DNA of 64,000 bases from SZUA-36 sp963759155 (lineage in GTDB: Bacteria > Pseudomonadota > Gammaproteobacteria > Xanthomonadales > SZUA-36): contig CAVWXX010000015.1 in assembly GCA_963759155.1 (NCBI GenBank), positions 124,001-188,000 on the forward strand, read 5' to 3'. Each line of letters opens with the position of its first letter. Position 1 is the stretch's first letter. Of this stretch, positions 27,823-37,520 are shown piece after piece. A program made the position numbers and the translations under genes. The notes below the pieces were generated by a model, which was not told where the DNA came from, searched no databases, and saw nothing but the letters and a program-made list of their open reading frames with translations.

Positions 27823-28629
27823 TCAAGCCCCAAGAAACACACCCTTCGGTAGTTCAATTTCCACGCAGATAGGCAAATGATCGGAATGAGTCTGTTCCAG
27901 CACACTGGTTTGTTTCAGTTTCAATGAATCTGAAATCAGTATGTGGTCAAACTTGCGGTTTGGCCGCCAACTGGGAAAGGTCTTCAGATCCCCCACCGGC
28001 AACTTCAAATGCGTGTTGTCGACCAGGTCCAGTAACTCCCTGGAATCAGTCCCGCAATTGAAATCACCCATCACCACCAATTGCGAATACTCTTTAACCA
28101 GTTCGCTTATGTATTCCAACTGCAGTCGGCGGGCACGCTTGCCGAGTGCGAGATGCATAATACATATCAGCAAAGGTTTCTTGTTAGTCGGCAACTTCAC
28201 CAGCATTGCACCCCGCCCTCGCAAACCGGGAAGCTTGTGCTCATCAACCGTCTGCGGTCGTACCCGGCTGAGCACACCATTGCTGTGTTGGGCTATTTTA
28301 CCGAGACTACGGTTCACCTGCCGATACCAGTAAGGGAAGCGGGCACGGTGTGCAAGGTATTCGGTCTGATCCAGAAAACCGGTACGCAGGCTGCCCGAAT
28401 CCACTTCCTGCAAACCGACGATGTCATAGGACTGGACCAGGTCGGCGATACGGTTCAGGTTCGAGATTCGCTCCTTCAAGGGCAACAGGTGTTTCCAACT
28501 CTTGGTGACGTACTCGTGAAAATCCTGCGTATCAACACCGGTCTGGATATTGAAGCTCATCAGGCTGAGGCTGTTCCGCGAAGCTTTCGGCACAGGATCT
28601 GTTGTTGTTATGACGTCTTCAATTTCCAT
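27823..28629 (-). CDS. Endonuclease/exonuclease/phosphatase-family protein
   Basis: A 268-residue metal-dependent hydrolase of the EEP fold. All family motifs are present: LMSFNIQTG, IVGLQEVDSG (metal Glu), VVMGDFNCG, KFDHILISD and the closing SDHLPICVEIE (catalytic Asp-His). It could cleave a phosphodiester in DNA, RNA or a lipid headgroup; there is no signal peptide, so it acts inside the cell. Nothing around it identifies the substrate. Confidence 0.85.
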   Translation of the reverse strand: MEIEDVITTTDPVPKASRNSLSLMSFNIQTGVDTQDFHEYVTKSWKHLLPLKERISNLNRIADLVQSYDIVGLQEVDSGSLRTGFLDQTEYLAHRARFPYWYRQVNRSLGKIAQHSNGVLSRVRPQTVDEHKLPGLRGRGAMLVKLPTNKKPLLICIMHLALGKRARRLQLEYISELVKEYSQLVVMGDFNCGTDSRELLDLVDNTHLKLPVGDLKTFPSWRPNRKFDHILISDSLKLKQTSVLEQTHSDHLPICVEIELPKGVFLGA

Positions 28630-28685
28630 TTTTAAACCGGCTGCAGTCCTTTAGACAAGTGTAGTACAAGGTCCATCAATATTTT

Positions 28686-30005
28686 CTAGTCCAACAACTC
28701 ATTCAGACAAGACTCAACAATATTCATTCCCTCGTCAATCAATTCATCTGAAATGGTCAATGCCGGCAAAAAGCGGATAACGTTAGACCGCACCCCGCAA
28801 CTCAGCAAAATAAGTCCGGATTGCCACGCTTTTTCCACCAGCGCCTTTGTCAGGTTAGCGTCCGGTTGTTCCGGATCACCATTTTTGACCAACTCCATCG
28901 CAATCATAGCGCCACGTTGGGCGCGAATATCACCGAGAACATCCGGATACTTTTGTTGCAAGCGGAGCAGGTTGCGGGCAAAAACCTCAGCGATCTGCCC
29001 GGCCCTGTCAACGAGATTTTCTGCGGCAATGATATCGATAACGGCCAGCGCGGCGGCACAACCGATCGGTGAACCAGCATAGGTTCCACCCAGCCCGCCG
29101 GGCAAAGGCGCGTCCATGATCTCTGCTTTACCAACAACAGCCGCCAATGGAAAACCGCCTGCTACACCCTTGGCGATCGTTATCAGGTCCGGCTCAATAC
29201 CAGCGTACTCACAGCTGAAAAACCTCCCGCTACGGGCAAATCCCGACTGGATTTCATCAGCGATCAAAACGATACCATGCTCATCACATAATGACCGCAA
29301 TGCCTGCAGGAATTCATTCGATGCCGGATAAAACCCGCCCTCGCCCTGCACCGGCTCAACGATAATTGCAGCAACATCAGATGGCGCAATCGTGACACGG
29401 AACAATGTGTCCAGCGCAGCAAGCGTCTGTTTTAGCGTTACACCATGATACTCAACCGGAAATGGCACATGGTAAATATCACCCGGCATCGGACCAAACA
29501 GATTTTTATAGGGTGTAACTTTTCCTGTTAGGCCCATTGCCATCATGGTCCTGCCATGAAACCCGCCACTGAAAGCAATTACTCCTCTGCGCCCCGTATG
29601 TGCACGGGCGATTTTCACACAGTTCTCCACCGCCTCGGCACCGGTGGTGACAAACATGGTCTTTTTGGGCGTATTGCCCGGCGCCAGCGCGTTGAGTTTC
29701 TCTGCCAGTTCCACCGCAGAGCCATAGGGCGTGATACCGAAACAGGTGTGACTGAAACGTTGCAGTTGCTCTCCAACAGCCGCAACGACCTTTGGATGTG
29801 AGTGCCCCGTTGAACATACCGCTATACCACTTGCAAAATCGATATATCGCCGCCCCTCTACATCCCACATTTCCGCATTTTTTGCAGACTCGATATAAAC
29901 AGGTGCGAGAATTCCGATCGCGCGCGCAAATGCAGCGTCCTTGCGCGACTGCCAATCAGCATTAGACGTTTTCCCGGCGGCCATCTTTTCTTCCAACTCG
30001 CTCAT
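28686..30005 (-). CDS. gabT: 4-aminobutyrate aminotransferase
   Basis: A 439-residue class III aminotransferase. VTTGAEAVENCVKIAR binds the PLP phosphate, VEPVQGEGGFYPA and LIADEIQSGFARSG (Asp for the pyridine nitrogen) follow, and the PLP lysine is in TIAKGVAGGFPLAAV. The EPVQGEGG segment and the overall length match GabT better than acetylornithine aminotransferase. It converts GABA and 2-oxoglutarate to succinate semialdehyde and glutamate; no gabD lies beside it. Start at 30005; an alternative Met at residue 8 is possible. Confidence 0.88.
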   Translation of the reverse strand: MSELEEKMAAGKTSNADWQSRKDAAFARAIGILAPVYIESAKNAEMWDVEGRRYIDFASGIAVCSTGHSHPKVVAAVGEQLQRFSHTCFGITPYGSAVELAEKLNALAPGNTPKKTMFVTTGAEAVENCVKIARAHTGRRGVIAFSGGFHGRTMMAMGLTGKVTPYKNLFGPMPGDIYHVPFPVEYHGVTLKQTLAALDTLFRVTIAPSDVAAIIVEPVQGEGGFYPASNEFLQALRSLCDEHGIVLIADEIQSGFARSGRFFSCEYAGIEPDLITIAKGVAGGFPLAAVVGKAEIMDAPLPGGLGGTYAGSPIGCAAALAVIDIIAAENLVDRAGQIAEVFARNLLRLQQKYPDVLGDIRAQRGAMIAMELVKNGDPEQPDANLTKALVEKAWQSGLILLSCGVRSNVIRFLPALTISDELIDEGMNIVESCLNELLD

Positions 30006-30142
30006 TTACCAATCCACCCACAGTCATTTTTTCGGGGGCTATTGTAGCTTTAATAGATAAGCCTCACACACTAGATATGGCAAGGATGAATTCAGAAAAA
30101 TTGTAGAATGCACAGGTTAAACATCGGGAGTAAGATTTCAGC

Positions 30143-31033
30143 ATGAGCGGAAAAATTTCACTGCTCCATTCAATACAGACCGGACTGGGCCAGGCGCTTG
30201 GACATATTAACAGCCTGCAATGGGGCCGGACCATGCATGGTGGCGATATCAACCAGGCAGCACTGATACATAACAGGCAGACGAACTGGTTTGTGAAATA
30301 CCGCGACAATGCTCCGCCCCACATGTTTGAAACCGAGGCCCTGGCGCTACGGGAAATCTCGGCAGGCCAATGTATCAGGGTCCCGCAAGCCATTGCCTGG
30401 GGCAAGCATGGCAACACATCCTGGTTGGTGCTGGAGTATCTCGAGTTGACTTCAAGCGGCCCGGCGGCACTGCTGGGTGAACAACTGGCGGAAATGCATG
30501 AAATTCCGCAGGCGCATTTTGGCTGGTCACAGGATAACTATATCGGAACGACTCCCCAGCTGAACCACCCCTCCACCAACTGGGCCGGGTTCTGGCGCGA
30601 TTGCCGTCTGCAGCCTCAGCTCAGTATGGCAAGGTCAGCTGGCTTTGGCGGCCGGCTCTTTGACCAGGGTGAACATCTGCTGTCAAAACTGGATCAACTG
30701 TTACAGGACCACAAACCTTCCGCATCACTTTTACACGGTGATTTGTGGTCGGGAAACAAGGCGTTTACCAGTGACGGCCAACCGGTAATATTCGACCCCG
30801 CGAGTTACTACGGTGATCGCGAAACCGACATTGCCATGACCGAGCTATTCGGTGGCTTCGAGCCGGCTTTTTATGCCGCTTACCAGGCGCATTCACCCTT
30901 AGCTGATGGTTATGAGCTTCGCCGTGATTTGTATAAGCTTTACCATATGCTTAACCATCTCAACCTGTTTGGCGGAGGTTATCTTTCAAGTTGCGAAAAC
31001 CTGGTTGACCGGCTGTTGGCAGAAATAGGATAG
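30143..31033 (+). CDS. Fructosamine kinase-family protein
   Basis: A 296-residue kinase of the protein-kinase/aminoglycoside-phosphotransferase fold. GGDINQAALI and FVKYR form the nucleotide-binding lobe, LLHGDLWSGNKAF holds the catalytic Asp, and IFDPASYYGDRETDIAMTELFGG holds the magnesium Asp and the family-specific YGDRE. These enzymes phosphorylate ketoamines (fructosamine-3-kinase, ribulosamine kinases), removing sugars from glycated proteins. GGAG stands about 12 bases before the ATG. Divergent from gabT. Confidence 0.9.
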   Translation: MSGKISLLHSIQTGLGQALGHINSLQWGRTMHGGDINQAALIHNRQTNWFVKYRDNAPPHMFETEALALREISAGQCIRVPQAIAWGKHGNTSWLVLEYLELTSSGPAALLGEQLAEMHEIPQAHFGWSQDNYIGTTPQLNHPSTNWAGFWRDCRLQPQLSMARSAGFGGRLFDQGEHLLSKLDQLLQDHKPSASLLHGDLWSGNKAFTSDGQPVIFDPASYYGDRETDIAMTELFGGFEPAFYAAYQAHSPLADGYELRRDLYKLYHMLNHLNLFGGGYLSSCENLVDRLLAEIG

Positions 31034-31058
31034 CGCACTCATTCAGCTGACACTGGTA

Positions 31059-31667
31059 TCACCCCTGCCCCGGGCTCTCCACGCTCAGGGATTCGACATA
31101 AACCAGCTCGCAGGCGCCATTGCCGGTATCCAAACGGGACATTGAACTACGCCAATACCAGCCGGAATCATGATCCACATCGACCAGGTAGCCGCTAATC
31201 GAGACGATATCCCCTATGCGCAACTTCTTCAGCGTTCTTTCGATATCTTTTCTCGCCGGGATCATATGCATATTGCTGCTGTTGAATATGATCTGCTGCT
31301 CGGCGATGGGTGGCGGCAAATCGTACTTTGTGCGATACCAGCGAGCGCTCTGGGATATATCAATCTGGCTGAGCACAGCACTGTCTGACATCACACCCCA
31401 GCCCAGCGCAAGGTCGATCGGTGAGAGATCGGCTGTCCGGTTCAGGTAATAAGGCTCTTTCGACAAAACCCGCGCACGAATTTCGAAACTCGCTTTGCGG
31501 GTCAGTTGATAGTCATCCAGCATGAACGTGGATGGTTGCAGGTCAACCTGTAAGGGTCGCTCTGCAACCAGTATCCCCGGCGGGTGCTCTATTGGCGCAC
31601 TCTCCCAATCACGGATAATCAAGTAGCCAAGGGCTATGACACTGAATATGAATATTCGCCGCGTCAT
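31059..31667 (-). CDS. Membrane-tethered or secreted protein of unknown function
   Basis: A 202-residue protein I do not recognise by family name. It begins with one hydrophobic segment (RRIFIFSVIALGYLII) that acts as an anchor or signal. The rest is exported and contains strings that look conserved in structure: LSPIDLALGWGVMSD, ARWYRTKY, NMHMIPA, GDIVSISGYLVDVDHD and YWRSSMSRLDTGNGACELVYV. The repeated Trp, Gly and GACE pattern suggests a folded periplasmic beta domain (OB-like in the GDIVSISGYLV stretch). It is convergent with the fructosamine kinase gene and stands upstream of an aminotransferase on the same strand; the 20-base spacing suggests co-transcription. Confidence 0.7.
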   Translation of the reverse strand: MTRRIFIFSVIALGYLIIRDWESAPIEHPPGILVAERPLQVDLQPSTFMLDDYQLTRKASFEIRARVLSKEPYYLNRTADLSPIDLALGWGVMSDSAVLSQIDISQSARWYRTKYDLPPPIAEQQIIFNSSNMHMIPARKDIERTLKKLRIGDIVSISGYLVDVDHDSGWYWRSSMSRLDTGNGACELVYVESLSVESPGQG

Positions 31668-31687
31668 TTGAGCCCTTTAAACAGGCG

Positions 31688-32794
31688 TCAGCCTTTTGCC
31701 AGTGCAGCCTTCAAACCATCCAGGCACAACGCAATGTGTTTTTCAGAACTGGATGCACCCATCAAACCGATGCGCCAGATTTTGCCGGCCAATGTGCCAA
31801 GACCTGCGCCAATTTCAAGGTTGTATTCGTTCAGCAGAAAACTCCTGACGCCGGCCTCGTCAACGCCTTCAGGAACGTTCACCGCATTGAGTTGTGGTAA
31901 ACGGTATTCTTCCTGGACATAGAAATCGAGACCCATCACATTGAGCCCGTCACGCAGCTTGCGATAATTGGCGGCATGTCTTTCCCAGGCGTTTTCAAGA
32001 CCTTCTTTTTTGAGAATCGCCAGCGCCTCATGCAAGGCATAAAGCATGTTAATGGGCGCCGTGTGGTGATAGGCACGCTTCGCGCCCGGGCCCCAATAAG
32101 AGGTTAGCAAATTCAAGTCGAGAAACCAGCTTTGCACCGGTGTCTTGCGTGCCTTTACTTTCTCCATGGCGGCATCACTGAATGATACGGGTGACAGGCC
32201 CGGCGGAGCGGACAGGCACTTTTGCGTACCTGAATAGATGGCATCAATACCCCACTCATCCACACGCAGTTCAATACCGCCCAGCGAGGTAACGGCATCA
32301 ACGATAGCCAGGCATCCGTGGTCATGCGCCAGCCTGCACAGGGTCTTCGCATCAGATCTCACACCGGTCGATGTCTCTGAATGCACAAAGGCCAATGCCA
32401 CCGCATCGGGGTTGGCCTTGAGCACCTCTTCAACCTTGCCGGGGTCAACCGGCGTGCCCCATTCAAACTCGACCACGACCGGGTTTGCGCCGCAGCGGCG
32501 GGCATTTTCCAGCATACGGCCACCGAACACACCATTGCTGGCAATTACAACTTTGTCACCTGGCTCAAGCAGGTTGACAAAGACACACTCCATACCGGCT
32601 GAACCCGGCGCCGAGATAGGCAGGGTTACGGTGTTTTTGGTTTGAAAAGCGTAACGCAATAACTCGTTAAGCTCGTCCATAAAGTCGACAAACGCCGGAT
32701 CCAGATGACCAATCGTCGGCCTGGCCATGGCGGCGAGTACTTCCGGGTAAACATCTGAGGGTCCCGGGCCCATCAAGGTTCTCTTGGGTAACAT
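31688..32794 (-). CDS. Alanine-glyoxylate/serine-pyruvate aminotransferase family protein
   Basis: A 368-residue fold-type I PLP enzyme of the AGT/purine-catabolism transaminase class. SAPGSAGMECVFVNLL binds the phosphate, IVDAVTSLGGIEL supplies the PLP Asp, and YSGTQKCLSAPPGLSP holds the PLP lysine. Closest in pattern to alanine-glyoxylate or serine-glyoxylate transaminases, which would detoxify glyoxylate or feed serine metabolism; a link with the glyoxylate shunt implied by aceK is possible but not shown. The next upstream gene (DUF4136) is only 9 bases away. Confidence 0.85.
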   Translation of the reverse strand: MLPKRTLMGPGPSDVYPEVLAAMARPTIGHLDPAFVDFMDELNELLRYAFQTKNTVTLPISAPGSAGMECVFVNLLEPGDKVVIASNGVFGGRMLENARRCGANPVVVEFEWGTPVDPGKVEEVLKANPDAVALAFVHSETSTGVRSDAKTLCRLAHDHGCLAIVDAVTSLGGIELRVDEWGIDAIYSGTQKCLSAPPGLSPVSFSDAAMEKVKARKTPVQSWFLDLNLLTSYWGPGAKRAYHHTAPINMLYALHEALAILKKEGLENAWERHAANYRKLRDGLNVMGLDFYVQEEYRLPQLNAVNVPEGVDEAGVRSFLLNEYNLEIGAGLGTLAGKIWRIGLMGASSSEKHIALCLDGLKAALAKG

Positions 32795-32803
32795 TAGTGT
32801 TCC

Positions 32804-33415
32804 TCACTTACCTGCGGTATGTGGATACTCCGCCAATACCTTATCAACGGCAGTATAAATAGCATCACGAAGTTGCGTTGCAACCTTGTCATTAACATCT
32901 ACAACAGCCACGCCCTGCCAGACAACACGTTGCTGTTCAAAATCTACGAAATCTATGAACACCGAGGCCTCGGTGGTCTGGGTGGCGCGGGTACCAGCTG
33001 AAACACCGACGCCAAGCGCAGAGCCCCCATAAGCCCCTCCAGGGCGATTGTAATAGGCACCACTCGCATAGGGCGCGGTATAGGACCGCATGCGAATCTT
33101 GTCATCCGAGCGTAACGTGACATTGATCAGCAAATCAGGCATCTCTGCCACCCGGTAACCCCTGCTGCGCATTTCGTTACCGATGGATGCCCGAAAATGT
33201 TCACCAAACACGGGAGAGTTGTAACCACCCTCAATACCCATTGGCTCAAAGAAATTATAGCTTTTGTATTGGGAGAAATCCGTGCTCGGGTCAATATCAC
33301 TCCTCACGGTCAGGCCCGTGGAGCACGCCGACAAAACAGCCAAAAGTAGAAGGCTCGTCATCACTATTGAATAATACTGCCGGCCGACTGACCATGCTTG
33401 CATATATGTTTTCAC
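32804..33415 (-). CDS. DUF4136 lipoprotein
   Basis: A 203-residue lipoprotein. The frame is open to 33568, but that N-terminus has no leader-like order; a GTG at 33415 with AAGGA six to seven bases upstream gives VKTYMQAW then a hydrophobic core and the lipobox LSAC. The mature part has the DUF4136 pattern: TDFSQYKSYNFFEP, DLLINVTLRSDDK, a Gly/Tyr-rich loop (GAYYNRPGGAYGGSALG) and DFVDFEQQRVVWQGVAV. The family is an envelope lipoprotein of unknown function. Divergent from yheS. Confidence 0.8.
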   Translation of the reverse strand: MKTYMQAWSVGRQYYSIVMTSLLLLAVLSACSTGLTVRSDIDPSTDFSQYKSYNFFEPMGIEGGYNSPVFGEHFRASIGNEMRSRGYRVAEMPDLLINVTLRSDDKIRMRSYTAPYASGAYYNRPGGAYGGSALGVGVSAGTRATQTTEASVFIDFVDFEQQRVVWQGVAVVDVNDKVATQLRDAIYTAVDKVLAEYPHTAGK

Positions 33416-33676
33416 TGCTTGTCCTTTGTTGATGGGGCGCCTGATCAGGCAGATGCCTGAGAGGATGCTCACATGAGCTGTTCTGCCATAAATTTTGCAA
33501 AGTAAGAGTAAGAGCCATGTTCCCAGAAGTCCACAAAAAATGAGCAGATTTTCAATGCCTGGCAACATGATAGAAATGTAGTGGGCGTAACGAGTTTCTC
33601 AGGCACTTTCACTTTCCGTGCGTGGTCTGCCTTATAATGCCCCACTTTTACGATAGCCTGTTGGCAGAATCTTTCC

Positions 33677-35584
33677 ATGTTACAACTCAACCAGATCGAA
33701 CTGCGCCGCGGCGTCAAGCTGCTGTTTGAAAACGCCAGCCTGCAAGCCCACGCGGGCCAGCGCCTGGGTGTAATCGGTGTCAATGGCAGTGGCAAGAGTT
33801 CACTTTTCGCCCTGATCCTCGGGCAGTTGGAAGCAGATTCCGGCCAATTACAACTCAACCCTAAAGATGTTATTGCTCATGTCACCCAGGAAAGCCCGCA
33901 TTCTGACGACGCCGCTCTTGAGTTTGTTATGGACGGTGATAAAGATTTGCGCCAACTGCAAACCAGAATCGGCGAGCTTGAAGCACTGGACGACCATGAT
34001 GAGCGACTTCATGGACTCTATGAGCAAATGGATAACATCGACGGCTTTGCCGCCGAGACCAGGGCCGCGAGACTGTTACACGGGCTGGGGTTTGCTGCGG
34101 ATGAAATCCAAAAGCCGGTAAATGAGTTTTCCGGCGGCTGGCGTATGCGCCTCAACCTCGCACAGGCATTGATGTGCCGTTCGGATATCCTGCTACTGGA
34201 TGAGCCCACCAATCACCTGGATCTGCCTACCATCGTCTGGCTGGAGCGTTGGCTGAAGGCCTATACAGGCATCCTTCTCTTGATCTCGCACGACAGGGAT
34301 TTCCTCGACGGACTCTGCACGCATATTGCCCACATTGAGTTTGAGACCGTTAAAACCTATACCGGCAATTATTCCCAGTTCGAAGCTGTGCGTGCAGAAC
34401 AACTGGCCTTGCAACAGGCGATGTACACAAAACAGCAAAAAGAAATCAAGCACATGGAAAGTTTTGTGGAAAGGTTTCGCTACAAGGCCACAAAGGCGAA
34501 GCAGGCACAGAGCCGTCTGAAAATGCTCGAACGCATGGTTCAGATTGCACCGGCACACGTGGATTCCAACTTTCACTTCAAATTTCATGAGCCCGACAAA
34601 CAACCGCAACAGCTGATGCAACTAGAGGATGCAACGGTTGGTTATGGAACCACTGAAATTGTCAATCATATCCGCCTCAGGCTGGGCGCAGGTGACCGCA
34701 TCGGCCTGCTGGGCTCCAATGGTGCCGGCAAGTCGACGCTGGTAAAGGCCCTGGTGAATGGCAGCACGATGCTGGCGGGCGAAAGAACGGTCAATAAACA
34801 CACCCACACCGGATATTTCGCTCAGCAACAACTCGAGTTATTGCGGATGGATTGCAGCCCCTTATGGCATATGCAACATCAATCGCCGGACGCCAGGGAA
34901 CAGGAACTGCGTAACCACCTGGGGCGTTTTGGTTTTCAGGGTGACCGCATCAACGATCCGGTTGCACCTTTCTCCGGTGGCGAGAAGGCCCGGCTCGTAC
35001 TCGCTATCCTGGTGCTGCAAAAGCCCAACCTGCTGCTGCTTGATGAACCGACCAACCACCTCGATCTGGATATGCGGCATGCGCTCAGCGTGGCACTGAT
35101 GGAATACAGTGGCGCCCTGCTGGTCATCTCCCATGACCGTCACCTGTTACGCAGTGTCTGTGATGACCTGTATATCGTTCACAATGGACAGTTGCACGAG
35201 TTCCGGCAATCCATTGATGAGTACCCGAACTGGCTGAGAGACCAGGAAGACACACCTGACGACAATCCTGCCGGTGAAGCACGAACCACGCCGGTTTCGA
35301 GCAAGAAACAGAACCGCCAGGATGAAGCCAGGCGACGCCAGCGACTCAAGCCCCACACCGATGCCGTCAGAAAAATTGATAAGGAAATGAATCGACAGCG
35401 CACACAACTGAGCGGGCTCGAACAACGCCTGGCCGATGAGTCACTGTATACGGATGCTGACCGAAAAGACGAGATGACCACATTGCTGAAAAAGCAGGCT
35501 GACCTCAGATCCTCGCTGGAGTCACTCGAGTGGGAGTGGCTGGACGCCAGCGAGAAACTCGAATCAGCTGAAAAGGAATTGTAG
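33677..35584 (+). CDS. yheS: ABC-F ATPase YheS
   Basis: A 635-residue ABC-F protein with two ATPase domains in one chain and no membrane segments. Walker A motifs GVNGSGKSS (near residue 35) and GSNGAGKST; signature motifs NEFSGGWRMRLN and APFSGGEKARL; Walker B LLLDEPTNHLDL twice. The inter-domain linker (about 240-290) is charged and helical. ABC-F proteins of the YheS/Uup group act on ribosomes to relieve stalled peptide bond formation. The C-terminal coiled coil of about 90 residues rich in Arg and Glu is typical of YheS length. Confidence 0.93.
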   Translation: MLQLNQIELRRGVKLLFENASLQAHAGQRLGVIGVNGSGKSSLFALILGQLEADSGQLQLNPKDVIAHVTQESPHSDDAALEFVMDGDKDLRQLQTRIGELEALDDHDERLHGLYEQMDNIDGFAAETRAARLLHGLGFAADEIQKPVNEFSGGWRMRLNLAQALMCRSDILLLDEPTNHLDLPTIVWLERWLKAYTGILLLISHDRDFLDGLCTHIAHIEFETVKTYTGNYSQFEAVRAEQLALQQAMYTKQQKEIKHMESFVERFRYKATKAKQAQSRLKMLERMVQIAPAHVDSNFHFKFHEPDKQPQQLMQLEDATVGYGTTEIVNHIRLRLGAGDRIGLLGSNGAGKSTLVKALVNGSTMLAGERTVNKHTHTGYFAQQQLELLRMDCSPLWHMQHQSPDAREQELRNHLGRFGFQGDRINDPVAPFSGGEKARLVLAILVLQKPNLLLLDEPTNHLDLDMRHALSVALMEYSGALLVISHDRHLLRSVCDDLYIVHNGQLHEFRQSIDEYPNWLRDQEDTPDDNPAGEARTTPVSSKKQNRQDEARRRQRLKPHTDAVRKIDKEMNRQRTQLSGLEQRLADESLYTDADRKDEMTTLLKKQADLRSSLESLEWEWLDASEKLESAEKEL

Positions 35585-35708
35585 AAACCATCAGAGCTGA
35601 TAGTATCTGCATTACATGTGTCGGCTCTCGCCGGATTGAAACGCGTAAATATGCATCAATATGGAATTTTTACTTCGGTTTGGGAAATGAAAGAGTCATG
35701 ATAAAGCA

Positions 35709-36179
35709 ATGATTGAGAGCAATATATCCATCAATGATTTTAAAAACTCCGCAGGCACTGAACTGGGACCGTCGGAATGGCTGCTGATTGACCAGGAACG
35801 TATCAACCGCTTTGCCGACGCGACCGACGATTACCAATTCATCCACGTCGACCCCGAAAGGGCCGCTGAAACAACATTTGGTTGCACCATTGCTCATGGT
35901 TTCCTCAGTCTTTCAATACTCCCCCATCTTTTAGCGCAAATCCTGCCCATACCTGAGGGTCTCGTGATGGGTATTAATTATGGCGTTGACAAGGTCCGCT
36001 TTTCACAACCCGTCAAGGTCAACAGCCGGGTACGTGCCAGGGCCAGGATTGAGCGGGTAAGTGCAAGGTCCGGTGGGCAGTTTATGCTTAAAACCAAGGT
36101 GACACTTGAAATTGAAGACAGGCAGCGCCCCGCGGTCGTCGCAGAAATGCTGTCCCTGTACGTGGTTGAAGAAAGCTGA
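35709..36179 (+). CDS. MaoC-family (R)-enoyl-CoA hydratase
   Basis: A 156-residue single hot-dog domain. The catalytic stretch FADATDDYQFIHVDPERA carries the Asp and His of MaoC hydratases, followed by GCTIAHGFLSLSILPHLL and GINYGVDKVRFSQPVK. It hydrates trans-2-enoyl-CoA to the (R)-3-hydroxy form, used in fatty-acid or polyhydroxyalkanoate pathways. No obvious partner gene is beside it; the ribosome site is weak (AAAGAG some distance upstream). Confidence 0.88.
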   Translation: MIESNISINDFKNSAGTELGPSEWLLIDQERINRFADATDDYQFIHVDPERAAETTFGCTIAHGFLSLSILPHLLAQILPIPEGLVMGINYGVDKVRFSQPVKVNSRVRARARIERVSARSGGQFMLKTKVTLEIEDRQRPAVVAEMLSLYVVEES

Positions 36180-36273
36180 AAAATGATTAAAACCGCGTAG
36201 TCAGACCGGCATTCGCCCGTCGTGGCGCTTTCCGAATTCATGATATGCCAACTGGCATGCGATGAGGGATAAA

Positions 36274-37125
36274 ATGGACCCCATGGACAAGCATAAACCT
36301 CTGCATATTTTGCTTACCAATGATGACGGTCACGAGGCACCCGGCATCCAGGCCCTGCACCGTGCCTTAAAACAAACCGGCCATCGTGTCAGCATGGTTG
36401 CCCCCAGCACCGAACAGAGCGCCACCGGCATGGGAATCACCAGCCGGCGCAATCTTTCTTTGAAACAACTCGAAACCGACTACTGGCACCTCGATGGTCA
36501 GCCCGTTGATACGGTCCTGGTTGCCTTGCGGCACATCCTGGAAGACAACCCGCCAGACCTCGTCCTGTCCGGTATTAACTTCGGACCCAACGTGGGCACG
36601 GCGCTGCACATGTCTGGCACCATCGGCGCCGCCATCATGGCAACACTCAACGGCTTCCCCTCCATTGCCGTCTCCGCCGGTATGCGATTTGATGAAATCG
36701 ACAGCCAGTTCCCAAGCACTTATGAGGTATTTGACGCTGCAGCCGAATTCACCTGCTCTGTCATTGATTCACTGCGGGCTTCGACCACTGAAGACGGACG
36801 TCTTTTGCCAAAAGAAATACTGCTCAATATCAATTATCCGCCACTTCCCAGGGATCTGATCAAGGGTGTTTTGCATCCAAAAGTATCTGCCGGAACCATC
36901 ATACGAATGGGCTATCGCCGTTGCGGCGAAACCGGTGATGTGGTGCCAGGCTTTTATCCAGGAGTCGACCCGGAGCTACCACATAAGGAAGCCGATGATG
37001 TGCGCGCACACATGGAAGGCTACATCACGATCTCCTCCATCAAACCACGCTGGAACCCGCCCGGAAAACAGGCGCGAAAACTGGAAAAGCGGCTGAAAGC
37101 GTTAACGCTTGGTTATTTGGATTGA
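36274..37125 (+). CDS. surE: 5'/3'-nucleotidase SurE
   Basis: A 283-residue SurE phosphatase. LLTNDDGHEAPG supplies the two metal Asp, the Ser in EQSATGMG and the Asn in LSGINFGPNVGTALHMSGT complete the metal site. It dephosphorylates nucleoside monophosphates. The ATG at 36274 follows GAGGGA closely and is chosen; the frame also has ATGs at 36262 and 36283. SurE usually lies by pcm, nlpD and rpoS; here it stands alone after a MaoC gene and has a C-terminal extension beyond the E. coli length. Confidence 0.92.
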   Translation: MDPMDKHKPLHILLTNDDGHEAPGIQALHRALKQTGHRVSMVAPSTEQSATGMGITSRRNLSLKQLETDYWHLDGQPVDTVLVALRHILEDNPPDLVLSGINFGPNVGTALHMSGTIGAAIMATLNGFPSIAVSAGMRFDEIDSQFPSTYEVFDAAAEFTCSVIDSLRASTTEDGRLLPKEILLNINYPPLPRDLIKGVLHPKVSAGTIIRMGYRRCGETGDVVPGFYPGVDPELPHKEADDVRAHMEGYITISSIKPRWNPPGKQARKLEKRLKALTLGYLD

Positions 37126-37188
37126 GGCTGGAAAGCAATCACTTGGTCAAAGCAGGTTTGCAATTCAGGGCTGAGAGAGAAAAAAACA

Positions 37189-37300
37189 ATTGATCAACTG
37201 GGAAGCCGAAGCTCAACCGTAACTTCCTTCAGTACTTCGCAGTTTTAAAAAAGCCATTGATCATTCGGGAAGCTAAGGCTATGCGGTACCTTACTTCAGG
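37189..37300. repeat. Two degenerate direct copies of a ~45-nt repeat
   Basis: Segments starting at 37189 and 37256 both begin ATTGATCA and share GGGAAGC, GCT, GTA and TTCAG at matching spacings. The second copy runs into the left arm of hairpin 1, so the first looks like a decayed copy of the same arm region. Confidence 0.55.
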
Positions 37301-37372
37301 ACTCACTCAAGCACGTCCTGTGGCGTTCGATACTCGACTCCTGTCTCGTACGGTCCTGAAGTAAGGTACCGC
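37283..37372. repeat. Hairpin element 1: 20-bp perfect arms, 50-nt loop
   Basis: GCGGTACCTTACTTCAGGAC (37283-37302) is the exact reverse complement of 37353-37372, around a 50-base loop. Beyond the arms the pairing continues imperfectly for another 30 or more bases (ATTGA and AGCT-AGG blocks on both sides). No ORF of any credibility spans it. It lies in the 623-base gap between convergent surE and the aldehyde dehydrogenase gene. Confidence 0.9.
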
Positions 37373-37520
37373 ACACCCTCAGCTTTGTGCGAATGCGGGG
37401 GTCAATGGTTTCTGGAAGGTACACGTCAGTTAACTTTGAACCTCCGAAGCCCGAGCTTTGCGGGAATGCACGGCTCGAAAGCTTCTGATAGATGCACGTC
37501 GTTTGATATTAAGCTGGGGT

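Noticed and set aside
29506..29955. Long ORF inside gabT in another minus-strand frame
   Set aside because: It lies wholly within a well-supported gene and has low-complexity, non-homologous sequence.
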